64,000 bases of DNA, taken from the NCBI GenBank assembly GCA_017464525.1, contig JAFTZM010000033.1, forward strand, positions 124,001 to 188,000. Direction: 5' to 3'. Shown in pieces: positions 10,349 to 18,178 of the stretch. A program made the translations under genes and the position numbers. The first letter of the stretch is position 1, and each line of letters opens with the position of its first letter. The notes beneath the pieces are model-generated. The model did not search any database and was not told the origin of the DNA. It saw nothing but the letters and a program-made list of their open reading frames with translations. The stretch is from Clostridia bacterium (GTDB lineage: Bacteria > Bacillota > Clostridia > Oscillospirales > QAKW01).

Positions 10349-11500
10349 TTATAGGATAACTTTAAATTTACTGCCCGGGCAGGAAACAGCAAGCCCTTGA
10401 AATTCTAATGTTGTTAAAATTTGAAGAACCTGTTCTACCGGAAGCCCGGATTTTTCGATCAGATCATCGGTGGTGCATTCCTCCGTTGATAAAAGAGAGA
10501 ATACGGCCCGCTCTGCATCTGATAAATTTTTGCTGTACTTTTTCTTATATGCTGCCAGTTTATCTTCGGTTAGTTCCTGTTGTAGGGAAAACACCTGCTC
10601 CTGGGAGCTTGTGAGCTCTTTGAGTTGATCGCCGAACTGTGGAAGATATACTTGAAGGATATCGGTGTATTCGGTTACTGGATAGCATCCGTCCTTGATC
10701 AATTGATTGCTGCCTTCGGATTCCGGGCAAGCATTTGACATCACAGCAAATAGATCTCTGTTTTGCTCAATGGCATAATTGGCTGTCATTAGGGCACCGC
10801 TTCGCTTAGGCGCTTGAACAACTAGTGTTCCGTGGGACAGCCCGCTTAATATGCGGTTTCGTTCATGGTAAGAGTATTTATGGGAGCCATTTCTGGGAAA
10901 AACCTCGGAAAGAATGGCACCGTGAACCAGAATATCCGGAAAATCACGGGTAAGCATTCCTTGGCTGAATAGATGCCCAAAAGGCAGAACTACCAATGGG
11001 CCGCTATTGGCTCGAAGCACGCTTTCGCGGGCAAAACGGTCAATACCATCTGCAATCCCGCATACGACGGAAAAACCGCATTGGCAAAGAGCGGTAACGA
11101 TCTGCTTGGTCATCTCTTCACCGTAGCCCGTGCTTTTTCGGGTCCCCACAACGGTCAGCAGAGGCTGTTCCAGGTAGCTTCTTAAATGCCCTTTGAAAAA
11201 GAGCGGGGAGGGGGGATTTGTGATTTCGAGCAAAAGAGATGGGTAAAGACTATCATCTAAGGTCAGGATTCCGATTTGATTTTCTTCGCACTCACCATAA
11301 ATCTCCCAAGCGCTACGCAGATTTTTCTTGCCCAGAATATGCTGTTCCTTTTCGGTTAAAAATCTGCATTCTGAAAAATCATCTGCTTCATATACTGCAT
11401 GAACAGAATTAAAAAATTCAATGAGCTTTAAGGTTTTCTTATTATTATAGCTAAGACTTTCCTTGATCCATAGCCATAAAACATGATGATTTATCTCCAT
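10349..11500 (-). CDS. dprA: DNA processing protein DprA/Smf
   Basis: Single-strand DNA-binding RecA loader used in transformation. The Rossmann-like core is clear: VGTRKSTGYG, SGLSHGTLVVQAP and SGALMTANYAIEQNRD. The C-terminal 65 residues look like the DprA winged helix. I prefer ATG at 11500 (383 residues): GGGAG lies eight bases upstream, whereas the TTG at 11515 would bury that site. It overlaps the preceding methylase gene by ten bases. Confidence 0.93.
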   Translation of the reverse strand: MEINHHVLWLWIKESLSYNNKKTLKLIEFFNSVHAVYEADDFSECRFLTEKEQHILGKKNLRSAWEIYGECEENQIGILTLDDSLYPSLLLEITNPPSPLFFKGHLRSYLEQPLLTVVGTRKSTGYGEEMTKQIVTALCQCGFSVVCGIADGIDRFARESVLRANSGPLVVLPFGHLFSQGMLTRDFPDILVHGAILSEVFPRNGSHKYSYHERNRILSGLSHGTLVVQAPKRSGALMTANYAIEQNRDLFAVMSNACPESEGSNQLIKDGCYPVTEYTDILQVYLPQFGDQLKELTSSQEQVFSLQQELTEDKLAAYKKKYSKNLSDAERAVFSLLSTEECTTDDLIEKSGLPVEQVLQILTTLEFQGLAVSCPGSKFKVIL

Positions 11501-12255
11501 TTTGATTGCTCCCAAAGAATGATCGAGGCAGCCACGGCTGCATTTAAGGATTCATTTTTTCCAAGCATGGGGATAAAAACACCGCTGTCACAATGTGTCA
11601 TGATCTCTTTTGAGATTCCGTTGGATTCGTTGCCGATTATCATAATTGATGGTTCTTTGAAAGAAACATCCGGCAATTCAAGATAATCCCGATCCAATCC
11701 GGCACCGTAAACACGATATCCCTTTGATTTATGATCCTCCAAAAAATCGGAAAGATTTCCTTTTAGTACCGGAACACGAAAAACGCTGCCCATTGCTGCC
11801 CGCAGAACCTTAGGTGAATATAAGTCTACACATCCTTCGCTGAGATATACAAGCTCGGTTCCAAATGCCTCTGCTGAACGCAGAATGGCGCCCAGATTAG
11901 AAGGGTCGGCAAGATGGTCCAATGCAAGGATAAAATCCGGTGTTTGGGGGATGGCAGTTGTTTTTTGCTGCACTACCATAAAGATCCCGGGCACCGTGTC
12001 CATGGTACTGAGTTTTTTTGCAATGTGATCAGAAACAATAACGGTTTTGCTTTGTATTTCGTGAATCAACGGGCTGCTTTGCTCTTTTTCCGTAACCAGA
12101 CACCGTTCAATTTCCCAGCCGCTTTTCAGCGCTTCGGCGCAAAGCTTTTGCCCTTCAATAAGGAATAATCCGCTTTTGCGTCGTTCTGCTGCAAGATGCA
12201 GCCGGCAAAGTTTTTTTATATATTCATTTTGTAAGCTTGTAATACGTTCCATCAT
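11491..12255 (-). CDS. TrmH/SpoU-family RNA 2'-O-methyltransferase
   Basis: SPOUT-class RNA ribose methylase. The three motifs are present: DHLADPSNLGAILRSAEAFG (motif 1), IIGNESNGIS (motif 2) and IPMLGKNESLNAAVAASI (motif 3), preceded by an N-terminal substrate-binding domain. 254 residues, resembling RlmB/TsnR-type enzymes that modify 23S rRNA; the exact target nucleotide cannot be told. It starts four bases inside the end of the trkA gene. Confidence 0.9.
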   Translation of the reverse strand: MMERITSLQNEYIKKLCRLHLAAERRKSGLFLIEGQKLCAEALKSGWEIERCLVTEKEQSSPLIHEIQSKTVIVSDHIAKKLSTMDTVPGIFMVVQQKTTAIPQTPDFILALDHLADPSNLGAILRSAEAFGTELVYLSEGCVDLYSPKVLRAAMGSVFRVPVLKGNLSDFLEDHKSKGYRVYGAGLDRDYLELPDVSFKEPSIMIIGNESNGISKEIMTHCDSGVFIPMLGKNESLNAAVAASIILWEQSKWR

Positions 12256-12908
12256 TCCTGAGATACCCGCTCAATACTTTCATCCGGTCCGATAACGATC
12301 AGCCCATTTTCGGGTACAAGGGGCATTTTAGGATCAGGTGATATTCCGATCGATCCGTCGGCTCCTCTTAAGGCAATTACATTAATGCCGTAATTGGCAC
12401 GAACATTCAGTTCGATCAGGCTTTTGCCCGCCCATGATCTAGGTACATGAATCTCCATTATAGAGTATTCATCGGATAGGTCGATGTAATCCATGATATC
12501 CGTATTGTTCAGACTTTTGGCCAGGCGCTCACCCATATCCTTTTCGGGGTAGATGATTTTGTCGGCCCCGACCTTGGTTAAAATGCGTCCGTGAATATCA
12601 CTGGTGCATTCAGCGATCACATTACGCATTCCCATCTCTTTTAGCATTAGGGTTACCAGGACACCGGATTGGATATCTCCGGTTAGTGCAACGATGGCCA
12701 CATCGGCGTTTTTAACGCCGAGGGAACGCAGCACATCTTCATCGGTAGGATTTCCGATTGCTGCGTGGGTAATATGATCTGCCACATGGCGTACCTTTTC
12801 TGCATCCATATCGATGCCGATCACTTCATTGCCCATTTTTTGCAGATTGATTGCTAAATTAGATCCAAATCGATCCAAGCCTATTACGGCAAATGTTCTT
12901 TTTTTCAT
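12252..12908 (-). CDS. trkA: Potassium uptake regulatory subunit TrkA/KtrA
   Basis: Cytoplasmic RCK protein that gates the potassium channel subunit encoded next door. An N-terminal NAD/ATP-binding Rossmann domain (VIGLDRFGSNLA, then an acidic GIDMD after strand 2) is followed by a TrkA_C domain (about residues 130-218). The usual GLGRFG loop reads GLDRFG here. ATG 12908 is preceded by AGGAG at seven bases; the TTG at 12926 would contain that site. 218 residues. Confidence 0.92.
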   Translation of the reverse strand: MKKRTFAVIGLDRFGSNLAINLQKMGNEVIGIDMDAEKVRHVADHITHAAIGNPTDEDVLRSLGVKNADVAIVALTGDIQSGVLVTLMLKEMGMRNVIAECTSDIHGRILTKVGADKIIYPEKDMGERLAKSLNNTDIMDYIDLSDEYSIMEIHVPRSWAGKSLIELNVRANYGINVIALRGADGSIGISPDPKMPLVPENGLIVIGPDESIERVSQE

Positions 12909-12918
12909 TTCTGTGCTC

Positions 12919-14268
12919 CTAACCAATCAAAATGTTTGCTTTCGGATAAGATATCTTATCTTTATTTCTGTTTAAACGAATCATAATTGCAAGTGTAATG
13001 GATAGAATTCCTAAGCGGCCCATAAACATCAGCAGGATCAGTATGATCTTACTTAGCGCAGGCATAGAAGCTATATTATAAGCGGCGCACCCCACGGTGG
13101 CAAAGGCCGAAATGCAAGTAAACAAAATATCGATCAAAGGGGCTTTCGGCGTGAGGAAACCCACGGATAAAGTGCTGGTTAAAACGATTGCGCAGGCGAT
13201 AAAAAAGAGGGAAAAGGAACGGTAAATATCCTCTTGCGCAATGGATCTTCCTCGAAATTGTATTTTACTTCTTCCGCACGAAACCTGAAGAGCAGTAATT
13301 AATAGAACAAAGAAGGTTACTGTTTTAATACCTCCTGCTGTCGAACCGGAAGAGCCTCCAATGAACATCAGAAGAGAAGAAATGATCTTTGATGGTTCAT
13401 TAAAAAGGGAAAAATCAAAGGTGGCAAAACCAACCGTTCGCATAGTGACAGAGGAAAATAAAGCATTTAAAATTTTACCGCCAACAGACATATTACCAAT
13501 GGTTGAAGGGTTATTCCATTCGGCAAGCAAGTAAAATACCGTACCAAAAAGGAGCAGTGTTCCGCTCATTACTAAAACCATTTTGGAATAAATGGATAAT
13601 TTACGGTTGATCAGTTCCTTCCAAACAATAAAGCCAAGACCACCGATGATGGTGAGAAGAATTAAAATGGTTAATACATATCCGTTGCCGCGGATGGATG
13701 CCAGGCTGTCTCCGTTGCCGAGTATATCGAATCCGGCATTGCAGAAAGCGGATATAGCGTGAAATACAGATTTCCAAAGTCCGGAGAAAAATCCATATTT
13801 GGGAATAAAGTAAAAACTCAGTAGAAGGGCTCCGGTTCCCTCGATGATCAATGTTCCGCCAACAACTAATCGTACGAAAGCCAGAATTCCACCGGCAGAT
13901 GAAAGACCTAAAGAGGAGGAGAGCACAATTCGTTCGCTAAAGGAGATGGCTTTGCGCATTACCATCATCAAGATCATGGCAAGGCTCATAAAGCCAAGCC
14001 CTCCTACCTGGATCATGCAGAGTATTACGAACTGACCGAAAAAGGTGAAAATTGTTTGTGTATCGCCGATGGTCAGTCCGGTAACACAGGTAGCACTTGT
14101 GGCAGTAAATAGGGCCGAAAGGGGAGAGAGCCATTCTCCATTATTATTTGAAATTGGGAGCATCAGCAAAAAGGTACCGGCCAAAATGATTGAAATAAAC
14201 CCAATAATGACTAAGATCATGGGGTTATGAGAAATAAAATTAGAGAAAAATTTTCCTTTATTTTTCAA
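12919..14268 (-). CDS. trkH: Potassium transporter TrkH/KtrB
   Basis: Potassium-conducting membrane subunit with repeated M1-P-M2 units. Selectivity-filter-type loops are visible (TATSATCVTGL, SAFCNAGFDI, SVTMRTVGFA, SAFATVGCA), and GGSSGSTAGGIKT is typical. Start assigned to TTG at 14268 because AAAGGAGGTG ends eight bases before it; the ATG at 14298 lacks a site. That gives 449 residues. First gene of the minus-strand run ending at rnc. Confidence 0.92.
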   Translation of the reverse strand: MKNKGKFFSNFISHNPMILVIIGFISIILAGTFLLMLPISNNNGEWLSPLSALFTATSATCVTGLTIGDTQTIFTFFGQFVILCMIQVGGLGFMSLAMILMMVMRKAISFSERIVLSSSLGLSSAGGILAFVRLVVGGTLIIEGTGALLLSFYFIPKYGFFSGLWKSVFHAISAFCNAGFDILGNGDSLASIRGNGYVLTILILLTIIGGLGFIVWKELINRKLSIYSKMVLVMSGTLLLFGTVFYLLAEWNNPSTIGNMSVGGKILNALFSSVTMRTVGFATFDFSLFNEPSKIISSLLMFIGGSSGSTAGGIKTVTFFVLLITALQVSCGRSKIQFRGRSIAQEDIYRSFSLFFIACAIVLTSTLSVGFLTPKAPLIDILFTCISAFATVGCAAYNIASMPALSKIILILLMFMGRLGILSITLAIMIRLNRNKDKISYPKANILIG

Positions 14269-14325
14269 TGAATCGGCACCTCCTTTTCGAAAAATCAAAC
14301 TTTCTTCCTATATATAATACAAATT

Positions 14326-14353
14326 ATTATAATGGATTTTTTGCAAAAAGCAA
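14326..14353 (-). promoter_or_regulatory. Candidate promoter for the trkH operon
   Basis: Minus-strand TTGCTT (14348-14353), 16-base spacer, TATAAT (14326-14331), followed by a leader of about 50 bases to the trkH start. Confidence 0.5.
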
Positions 14354-14376
14354 TACCTTTTATAAAATTAAAGAAA

Positions 14377-14406
14377 AACAGAGCAAGAAGAATATCTTGC
14401 TCTGTT
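14377..14406 (-). terminator. Terminator after rplT
   Basis: Arms AACAGAGCAAGA and TCTTGCTCTGTT, followed on the minus strand by a T-run. It starts seven bases after the rplT stop. Confidence 0.85.
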
Positions 14407-14413
14407 AAATTAA

Positions 14414-14773
14414 TTACTTAGCCAGCTGCTTTTTAACATTATTAACCAGAACGGTGAAGGCTTCGGGATCGGATACTGCGATCTCTGCGAGCATCTTTCT
14501 GTTCAGGTTGATCTTAGCAAGCTTCAGGCCATGCATGAACTGAGAGTAGTTGATGTCGTTCATGCGGCAAGCAGCAGAAATTCTGGTGATCCAGAGAGCG
14601 CGGAAATCTCTCTTCTTCTGCTTTCTGCCAATGTATGCATTGGTCAAAGAACGCATTACAGCCTGGTTGGCAGTTCTGAACTGCTTGCTCTTAGCACCAT
14701 AGTAGCCTTTAGCGAGCTTTAAAATCTTTTTTCTTCTTTTGCGGGTAGTAACCGCACCTTTAATTCTAGCCAT
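14414..14773 (-). CDS. rplT: Ribosomal protein L20
   Basis: 119-residue basic 23S rRNA-binding protein with typical segments [20 protein letters not shown] and [13 protein letters not shown] text ([12 protein letters not shown]). In Firmicutes L20 represses its own infC-rpmI-rplT operon by acting on the leader. Last gene of the operon, with a terminator immediately behind. Confidence 0.97.
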   Translation of the reverse strand: MARIKGAVTTRKRRKKILKLAKGYYGAKSKQFRTANQAVMRSLTNAYIGRKQKKRDFRALWITRISAACRMNDINYSQFMHGLKLAKINLNRKMLAEIAVSDPEAFTVLVNNVKKQLAK

Positions 14774-14798
14774 TTATTTCAGCCTCCGTATCTTTAGA

Positions 14799-14996
14799 TT
14801 ATTTGTAGGGGATCAGCTTTTTCAAAGAAGCAGCGTTGGTTGCATCAACATAAGCTTCCTTGCGCAAGCCTCTCTTACGCTTGGTGGTCTTCTTGTTCAG
14901 AATGTGAGATCTGAAAGCGTGGCTTCTTTTGATCTTTCCACCTTTAGTGATCTTGAAACGCTTTTTTGCACCGCTGTGGGTTTTTACCTTAGCCAT
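14799..14996 (-). CDS. rpmI: Ribosomal protein L35
   Basis: 65-residue basic protein with the L35 pattern: [15 protein letters not shown] at the N-terminus and [12 protein letters not shown] in the middle. Lies between infC and rplT in the conserved order, with GGAGG before the ATG. Confidence 0.97.
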   Translation of the reverse strand: MAKVKTHSGAKKRFKITKGGKIKRSHAFRSHILNKKTTKRKRGLRKEAYVDATNAASLKKLIPYK

Positions 14997-15009
14997 TTTA
15001 TTGCCTCCC

Positions 15010-15540
15010 TTATTTTTTTTCTTTCTTTGGCGCTAAAACCATGATCATATTACGCCCTTCCAACTTGGCGGGCTTTTCGATCACGCAATTTTCTTCGGTC
15101 AGGGAACAGAAACGCTTTGCAATATCGTATCCCAGCTCAGTGTGAGCCATTTCACGACCCTTGAATTTTACTACAACCTTTACCTTGTCGCCAGCCTGTA
15201 AAAAGCGATTGGCGTGTGAGGCCTTGGTTTGAATGTCATGGGTATCGATCTTCAAGGTTAGCTGGATTTCTTTAACAGAAACAATGTTTTGATTTTTTTT
15301 AGCCTCTTTTTCCTTTTTGGCCTGCTCATAGCAATACTTACCAAAATCGATAATTTTGCAAACAGGGGGCTGCGCCTTAGGCGCAATCATTACCAGATCA
15401 AGCCCTTTACCTTCGGCAATTTTCAATGCATCGGCAGGGGACATGATTCCCAGCTGGCTTCCGTCGGAGTCAACGACCCGGATCTCTTTTTCGCGGATAG
15501 AATCGTTGATACTTAATCCTTTTGCTTCTTTAGCGTTAAT
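15010..15540 (-). CDS. infC: Translation initiation factor IF-3 (ATT start)
   Basis: IF-3 binds 30S subunits and proofreads start codons. N-domain with [22 protein letters not shown], a Lys-rich linker, and a C-domain ending [12 protein letters not shown]. Reading from ATT at 15540 gives 176 residues, the family length, with GGAGG nine bases upstream. The longer frame to 15609 begins inside the leader hairpin. A non-AUG start discriminated by IF-3 itself is the known autoregulatory device of infC. Confidence 0.93.
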   Translation of the reverse strand: MNAKEAKGLSINDSIREKEIRVVDSDGSQLGIMSPADALKIAEGKGLDLVMIAPKAQPPVCKIIDFGKYCYEQAKKEKEAKKNQNIVSVKEIQLTLKIDTHDIQTKASHANRFLQAGDKVKVVVKFKGREMAHTELGYDIAKRFCSLTEENCVIEKPAKLEGRNMIMVLAPKKEKK

Positions 15541-15697
15541 GTTTCCACACCTCCAAAAAATAGTAAAAACGAGCAAAATAATTGCTCGTTTCATAACATA
15601 GTGAACCAATATAGATCGGTTTTGAATGTTAACCGCTGCTGTTTATGAACGCAGGGTGAGAACAGAGCAAACTATTCTACTTCTTTTTCGCTTGTAT
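15541..15697 (-). promoter_or_regulatory. infC-rpmI-rplT leader with attenuator (L20-leader-like)
   Basis: About 155 bases separate the promoter from infC. Just before the ribosome site lies a terminator hairpin (arms AAACGAGCAA and TTGCTCGTTT, 15567-15591) followed on the minus strand by a T-rich tract (15554-15568). An upstream TTTGCTC (15665-15671 on the complement) could pair with the 5' arm and act as antiterminator. This matches the logic of the Firmicute L20 leader; identity with that RNA family is inferred. Confidence 0.6.
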
Positions 15698-15726
15698 AGA
15701 TTACCACACTTGAATACGAAAGTCAA
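15698..15726 (-). promoter_or_regulatory. Sigma-A promoter for infC-rpmI-rplT
   Basis: Minus-strand TTGACT (15721-15726), 17-base spacer, TAATCT (15698-15703). It is divergent from the tRNA promoter. Confidence 0.65.
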
Positions 15727-15764
15727 CAGTTTTTTGCAAAAACTTTATTTTTTTAAAAAATCTC

Positions 15765-15793
15765 TTTACAAATCAAAAATAGTCGTGTATAAT
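15765..15793 (+). promoter_or_regulatory. Promoter for the tRNA-Asp/tRNA-Thr unit
   Basis: TTTACA (15765-15770), 17-base spacer, TATAAT (15788-15793), 27 bases before the first tRNA. Confidence 0.75.
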
Positions 15794-15820
15794 AGGGAGG
15801 CGTTTTACGAAAAAGCATAT

Positions 15821-15897
15821 GGCCTGGTAGTTCAGTTGGTTAGAACGCTAGCCTGTCACGCTAGAGGTCGTGGGTTCGAGCCCCATCCAGGTCGCCA
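15821..15897 (+). tRNA. tRNA-Asp (GTC)
   Basis: Full cloverleaf of 77 bases with encoded CCA. Acceptor arms GGCCTGG/CCAGGTC, anticodon stem CTAGC/GCTAG around loop CTGTCAC (anticodon GTC), and T-arm GTGGG-TTCGAGC-CCCAT. Confidence 0.95.
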
Positions 15898-15900
15898 TAT

Positions 15901-15976
<76 letters not shown>

Positions 15977-15977
15977 A

Positions 15978-16012
15978 AAAATAAAGCACTTCTTCGGAAG
16001 TGCTTTATTTTT
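15978..16012 (+). terminator. Terminator after the tRNA pair
   Basis: Arms AATAAAGCACTTC and GAAGTGCTTTATT with a TTCG tetraloop and a T-run. Confidence 0.88.
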
Positions 16013-16014
16013 AT

Positions 16015-16180
16015 CCAATCCGAAGGATTGGTATGTAATCGCCGTAAGGCGTATGTAATCACGCATAGCGTGCATGTCATCGCCGTTGGTGTATTTCCTT
16101 CGGATTGATTACATACCACCTACGGTGGATTACATCCAACACTTCGTGTTGATTACATACAAGGCTCCGCCTTGATTTAT
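16015..16180. repeat. Array of short hairpins joined by ATGTAATC / GATTACAT linkers
   Basis: Seven small hairpins in about 165 bases, including CCAATCC-GAA-GGATTGG, CACGC-ATA-GCGTG, CCACC-TAC-GGTGG, CAACAC-TTC-GTGTTG and AAGGC-TCC-GCCTT. In the left half they are separated by (T)ATGTAATC and in the right half by its reverse complement GATTACAT(A), so the whole array is a large imperfect inverted repeat built of small ones. Stem sequences differ but linkers are kept. Not a CRISPR: no constant repeat with unique spacers. It directly precedes a truncated four-helix-bundle gene. Confidence 0.75.
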
Positions 16181-16218
16181 AAGCAGTTTTCTGCTATACT
16201 ATCAAAAGAGGTGAGAGT

Positions 16219-16395
16219 ATGAAAGATAATCCGTTGCTAAAATATGCCGAACTGTTGGCGTTTGATATTGAATTACTTTGCAAAAATTTAGAACATAGAG
16301 GCAACTCAAATATCATATTTCAAATTCGCAAATCCTCTTTGGGTTTGTGTCCGCAGGGCATAAACTCTTGCATCCCTACTGCTGGTATAGTATAA
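16219..16395 (+). pseudogene. Truncated four-helix-bundle protein (S23/bVIVD-like) remnant
   Basis: Frame of 58 codons starting at an ATG with AGAGGTGAG before it. The first 40 residues (MKDNPLLKYAELLAFDIELL..., FQIRKSS) look like the N-terminal half of the small four-helix-bundle proteins related to those encoded in 23S rRNA intervening sequences and to Avd. After RKSS the text (LGLCPQGINSC) no longer fits, and the remaining helices are missing. Likely a 3'-deleted copy; family call from pattern memory. Confidence 0.5.
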
Positions 16396-16426
16396 TATAT
16401 CCAACATAGAGTTGGAGGATAAATAT

Positions 16427-16690
16427 ATGAACTTATCTGTTTGTGGAATTAACTGTAACGCTTGTAATTATTTTGTTGAAAATAAATGTAAAGGTTGCCG
16501 AATAGTCGCACCTGAGGGAAAATGCGTGTGGAACGGTAGATGTGATTTGTTTGATTGTTCGGAAAAAGAAAAACTTGACCACTGTGGCAAATGTAATAAC
16601 TTTCCTTGTGATATGTTGAAGGAATGGGCTTCAAGCGAAAACACAGAAAGAATACAAAATCTTATTGATTTAAATAACCAAGAAAAATAG
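16427..16690 (+). CDS. Cys-rich DUF3795-like protein
   Basis: 87-residue soluble protein with eleven Cys arranged in pairs (CGINCNAC, CKGC, HCGKCNNFPC), the pattern of DUF3795 proteins that probably bind a metal or cluster. Function unknown. ATG 16427 is preceded by TTGGAGG eight bases upstream; the TTG at 16412 would overlap that site. It stands alone between decayed sequences, so it may be a surviving passenger of the island. Confidence 0.7.
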   Translation: MNLSVCGINCNACNYFVENKCKGCRIVAPEGKCVWNGRCDLFDCSEKEKLDHCGKCNNFPCDMLKEWASSENTERIQNLIDLNNQEK

Positions 16691-16740
16691 TTGTTTAAGC
16701 TTGAAACACAAAAAATCGGTTAGAAGCTTTAAAAGAAATA

Positions 16741-16863
16741 ATGAATGCTAAGGGAATTGTCTTTTATGATAGAGATAATGTCCATAGCTTAATTAGAGAT
16801 AATTCTGACTTCTTTGAAAAGGCGTCGCTTTGTGAACTGCCTCAATTTGTGCAGACAGCATAA
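16741..16863 (+). pseudogene. Unidentified coding fragment
   Basis: A 40-residue frame (MNAKGIVFYDRDN... ending FVQTA) that stays open upstream into 16712 without a start or ribosome site. It reads like the C-terminal end of a lost protein next to the broken IS. I do not recognise the family. Confidence 0.25.
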
Positions 16864-16894
16864 AAGGGCACACTATGGTAGTGCGTATTGAATT

Positions 16895-17455
16895 TTAAGC
16901 GACATACTGACTTCGTTTTTCAAGCGGAGTCAGTTTTGTTTTTATCTGTATTCTTTCGTGATTGTAGAAATTAATGTATTCACTTTTGAGTTTGGTGCGG
17001 TAAATACACTCTGTCTTAAGAATAGAGAAAAAGTTTTCAGCCATCGCATTGTCATGAGGTTTTCCTCTACTTGACATTGAAGGCGTTATGCCGTATGATT
17101 GTGTTAGTTTAAAATATCCGTGTGAGGTATATTGAAAGCCTTGGTCACTGTGGAGTTGCAACTCTGCGGTGACCTTTTCTTTTTTCTTTGCTTCTTTGAT
17201 TGTGCCTAACACAAGGTTGATGTTTTGCTCTGTTCCTGTTTTGTATACAACTATGCTATTGTCGAACAAATCTCTGATGATAGATAAGTACATTCTCCGT
17301 AATTTCTATACCTTTTTCTCCTAACTACTGACAACAGATTCTATTTCTGCATTATTCGTAAAACTGTCTTTGGGTTGCAATAAATTCCATTTCTTTCAAG
17401 CCATATATGTACTCATTTCACTAATTGAATACTTATCTTTGTGACGATAGATTAT
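16895..17455 (-). pseudogene. IS3-family transposase OrfB, broken
   Basis: The C-terminal part (16895-17293, 132 residues) retains the DDE catalytic core: HSDQG with the second Asp, and NAMAENFFSILKTE with the Glu. Upstream, minus-strand text around 17390-17455 reads KYMIIYRHKDKYSISEMS, the usual OrfB N-terminus, then hits a stop. Between them only scrambled fragments (NPKTVLRIMQK, stop, RRKRYRNY) remain. At least one deletion and one stop separate the halves. Confidence 0.75.
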
Positions 17456-17475
17456 CATATATTTTACGTTTGTTC

Positions 17476-17730
17476 TTACTTCCTTTCTGTGAGCAAGAGA
17501 AAATCCCGCAACAATTCATTTTCCATTTTTAATCGCTTATTTTCATACTTATATTCCTGCAAGGTCTTTACAGGTTTTCTTCCTCTTGCCTTTGGAATTC
17601 GTTCATGGTCTTTACTTAAACCGCACCAAGTTTGAATTGCCCATCGGCTTATTCTGTATTCTTTTCTTAACAATTTTACCGATTGACCGTTTTTACTGGA
17701 CTTGTTCATTTGTTGCGGCACCTTTTTCAA
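17476..17730 (-). CDS. IS3-family OrfA, helix-turn-helix protein
   Basis: 84 residues with a helix-turn-helix (LLRKEYRISRWAIQTWC), the linker RGRKPVKTLQ and a C-terminal leucine-zipper segment (ENKRLKMENELLRDFLLL). This is the DNA-binding OrfA that normally fuses to OrfB by frameshifting. The N-terminus is atypical, and with OrfB broken it is probably a relic. Confidence 0.65.
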   Translation of the reverse strand: MKKVPQQMNKSSKNGQSVKLLRKEYRISRWAIQTWCGLSKDHERIPKARGRKPVKTLQEYKYENKRLKMENELLRDFLLLTERK

Positions 17731-17762
17731 TGAGAAAAAGTTAGATATTCATTTCAATAAAA

Positions 17763-17795
17763 CTTAACACTTCAAAAACATTGACGGTTTATAAT
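17763..17795 (+). promoter_or_regulatory. Diverged third copy of the module operator/promoter
   Basis: CTTAACA, then CTTCAAAAACAT, then TATAAT eight bases on. The same CTTTCAAAAACAT-8-TATAAT layout occurs at 19739-19765. It reads into a short open stretch starting MKEIFEINK at 17831 that is cut off within the next promoter; probably a relic of an upstream gene of this module. Confidence 0.35.
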
Positions 17796-17857
17796 TTTCC
17801 TATACGGGGAGGAAAGCGTAATAACCATTATGAAAGAAATTTTTGAAATTAACAAAA

Positions 17858-17902
17858 CTCAAACATTTCTTAAAAAACTTACAAACAACCGAAAAGTATA
17901 AT
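17858..17902 (+). promoter_or_regulatory. Operator/promoter of the repeat-protein module (copy 1)
   Basis: Direct half-sites CTCAAAC-ATTT-CTTAAAA (17858-17875), 21 bases, TATAAT (17897-17902). Half-sites 11 bases apart are typical for OmpR/PhoB-type response regulators that replace a -35 element. The same layout recurs at 19721. Confidence 0.55.
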
Positions 17903-17937
17903 AAAGTCACAAAAATCAAGAAAAGGAGATTATTAAA

Positions 17938-18153
17938 ATGTCTAAGTTCGTAGAAGTAAATGATAAGATCGCAGAGAAGGTAGTCGAGGGTTACAAGAAA
18001 ATTGAGGACGGCGTTGTTGATGGTTACAAGAAGATTGAAACCGGTGTTGTTGAAGGCTTCGGCAAAGTAACCGATAAATGCGTTGAGAAGTTCTTCGCCA
18101 AAGAGGGCGAAACCGTTGAGGATGCCAAGAAAAGACTTTCCGGCGACAAATAA
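17938..18153 (+). CDS. Small 11-residue-repeat amphipathic protein
   Basis: 71 residues with three near-identical 11-residue repeats: VVEGYKKIEDG (15-25), VVDGYKKIETG (26-36), VVEGFGKVTDK (37-47), then a charged tail (TVEDAKKRLSG). No signal or membrane helix. Period 11 with hydrophobic and Lys/Glu positions suits an 11/3 amphipathic helix lying on membranes, as in synuclein-type repeats; that role is inference. AAGGAG lies ten bases before the ATG. It heads the module after operator copy 1. No named family recognised. Confidence 0.75.
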   Translation: MSKFVEVNDKIAEKVVEGYKKIEDGVVDGYKKIETGVVEGFGKVTDKCVEKFFAKEGETVEDAKKRLSGDK

Positions 18154-18178
18154 TTTAGTGAATGTAATGGGGATACCA

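Larger units (their letters stand above)
16880..17740 (-). mobile_element. Degenerate IS3-family element
   Basis: Minus-strand order orfA (17476-17730) then a broken orfB (to 16895), the two-gene layout of IS3-family elements. orfB has lost most of its N-terminal half by deletion and frame breaks, so the copy cannot transpose on its own. Ends could not be defined: I see no convincing terminal inverted repeats or target duplication. Boundaries are approximate. Confidence 0.7.

Noticed and set aside
16015..16180. CRISPR array
   Set aside because: The recurring element is only 8-9 bases and flips strand midway; the parts between are hairpins, not unique spacers, and no cas genes are near.
17831..17902. 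Short coding frame MKEIFEINKTQTFLKKL
   Set aside because: It is read entirely across the operator and -10 element of the next gene and stops inside it. At best its first nine residues are a relic of a lost gene start.
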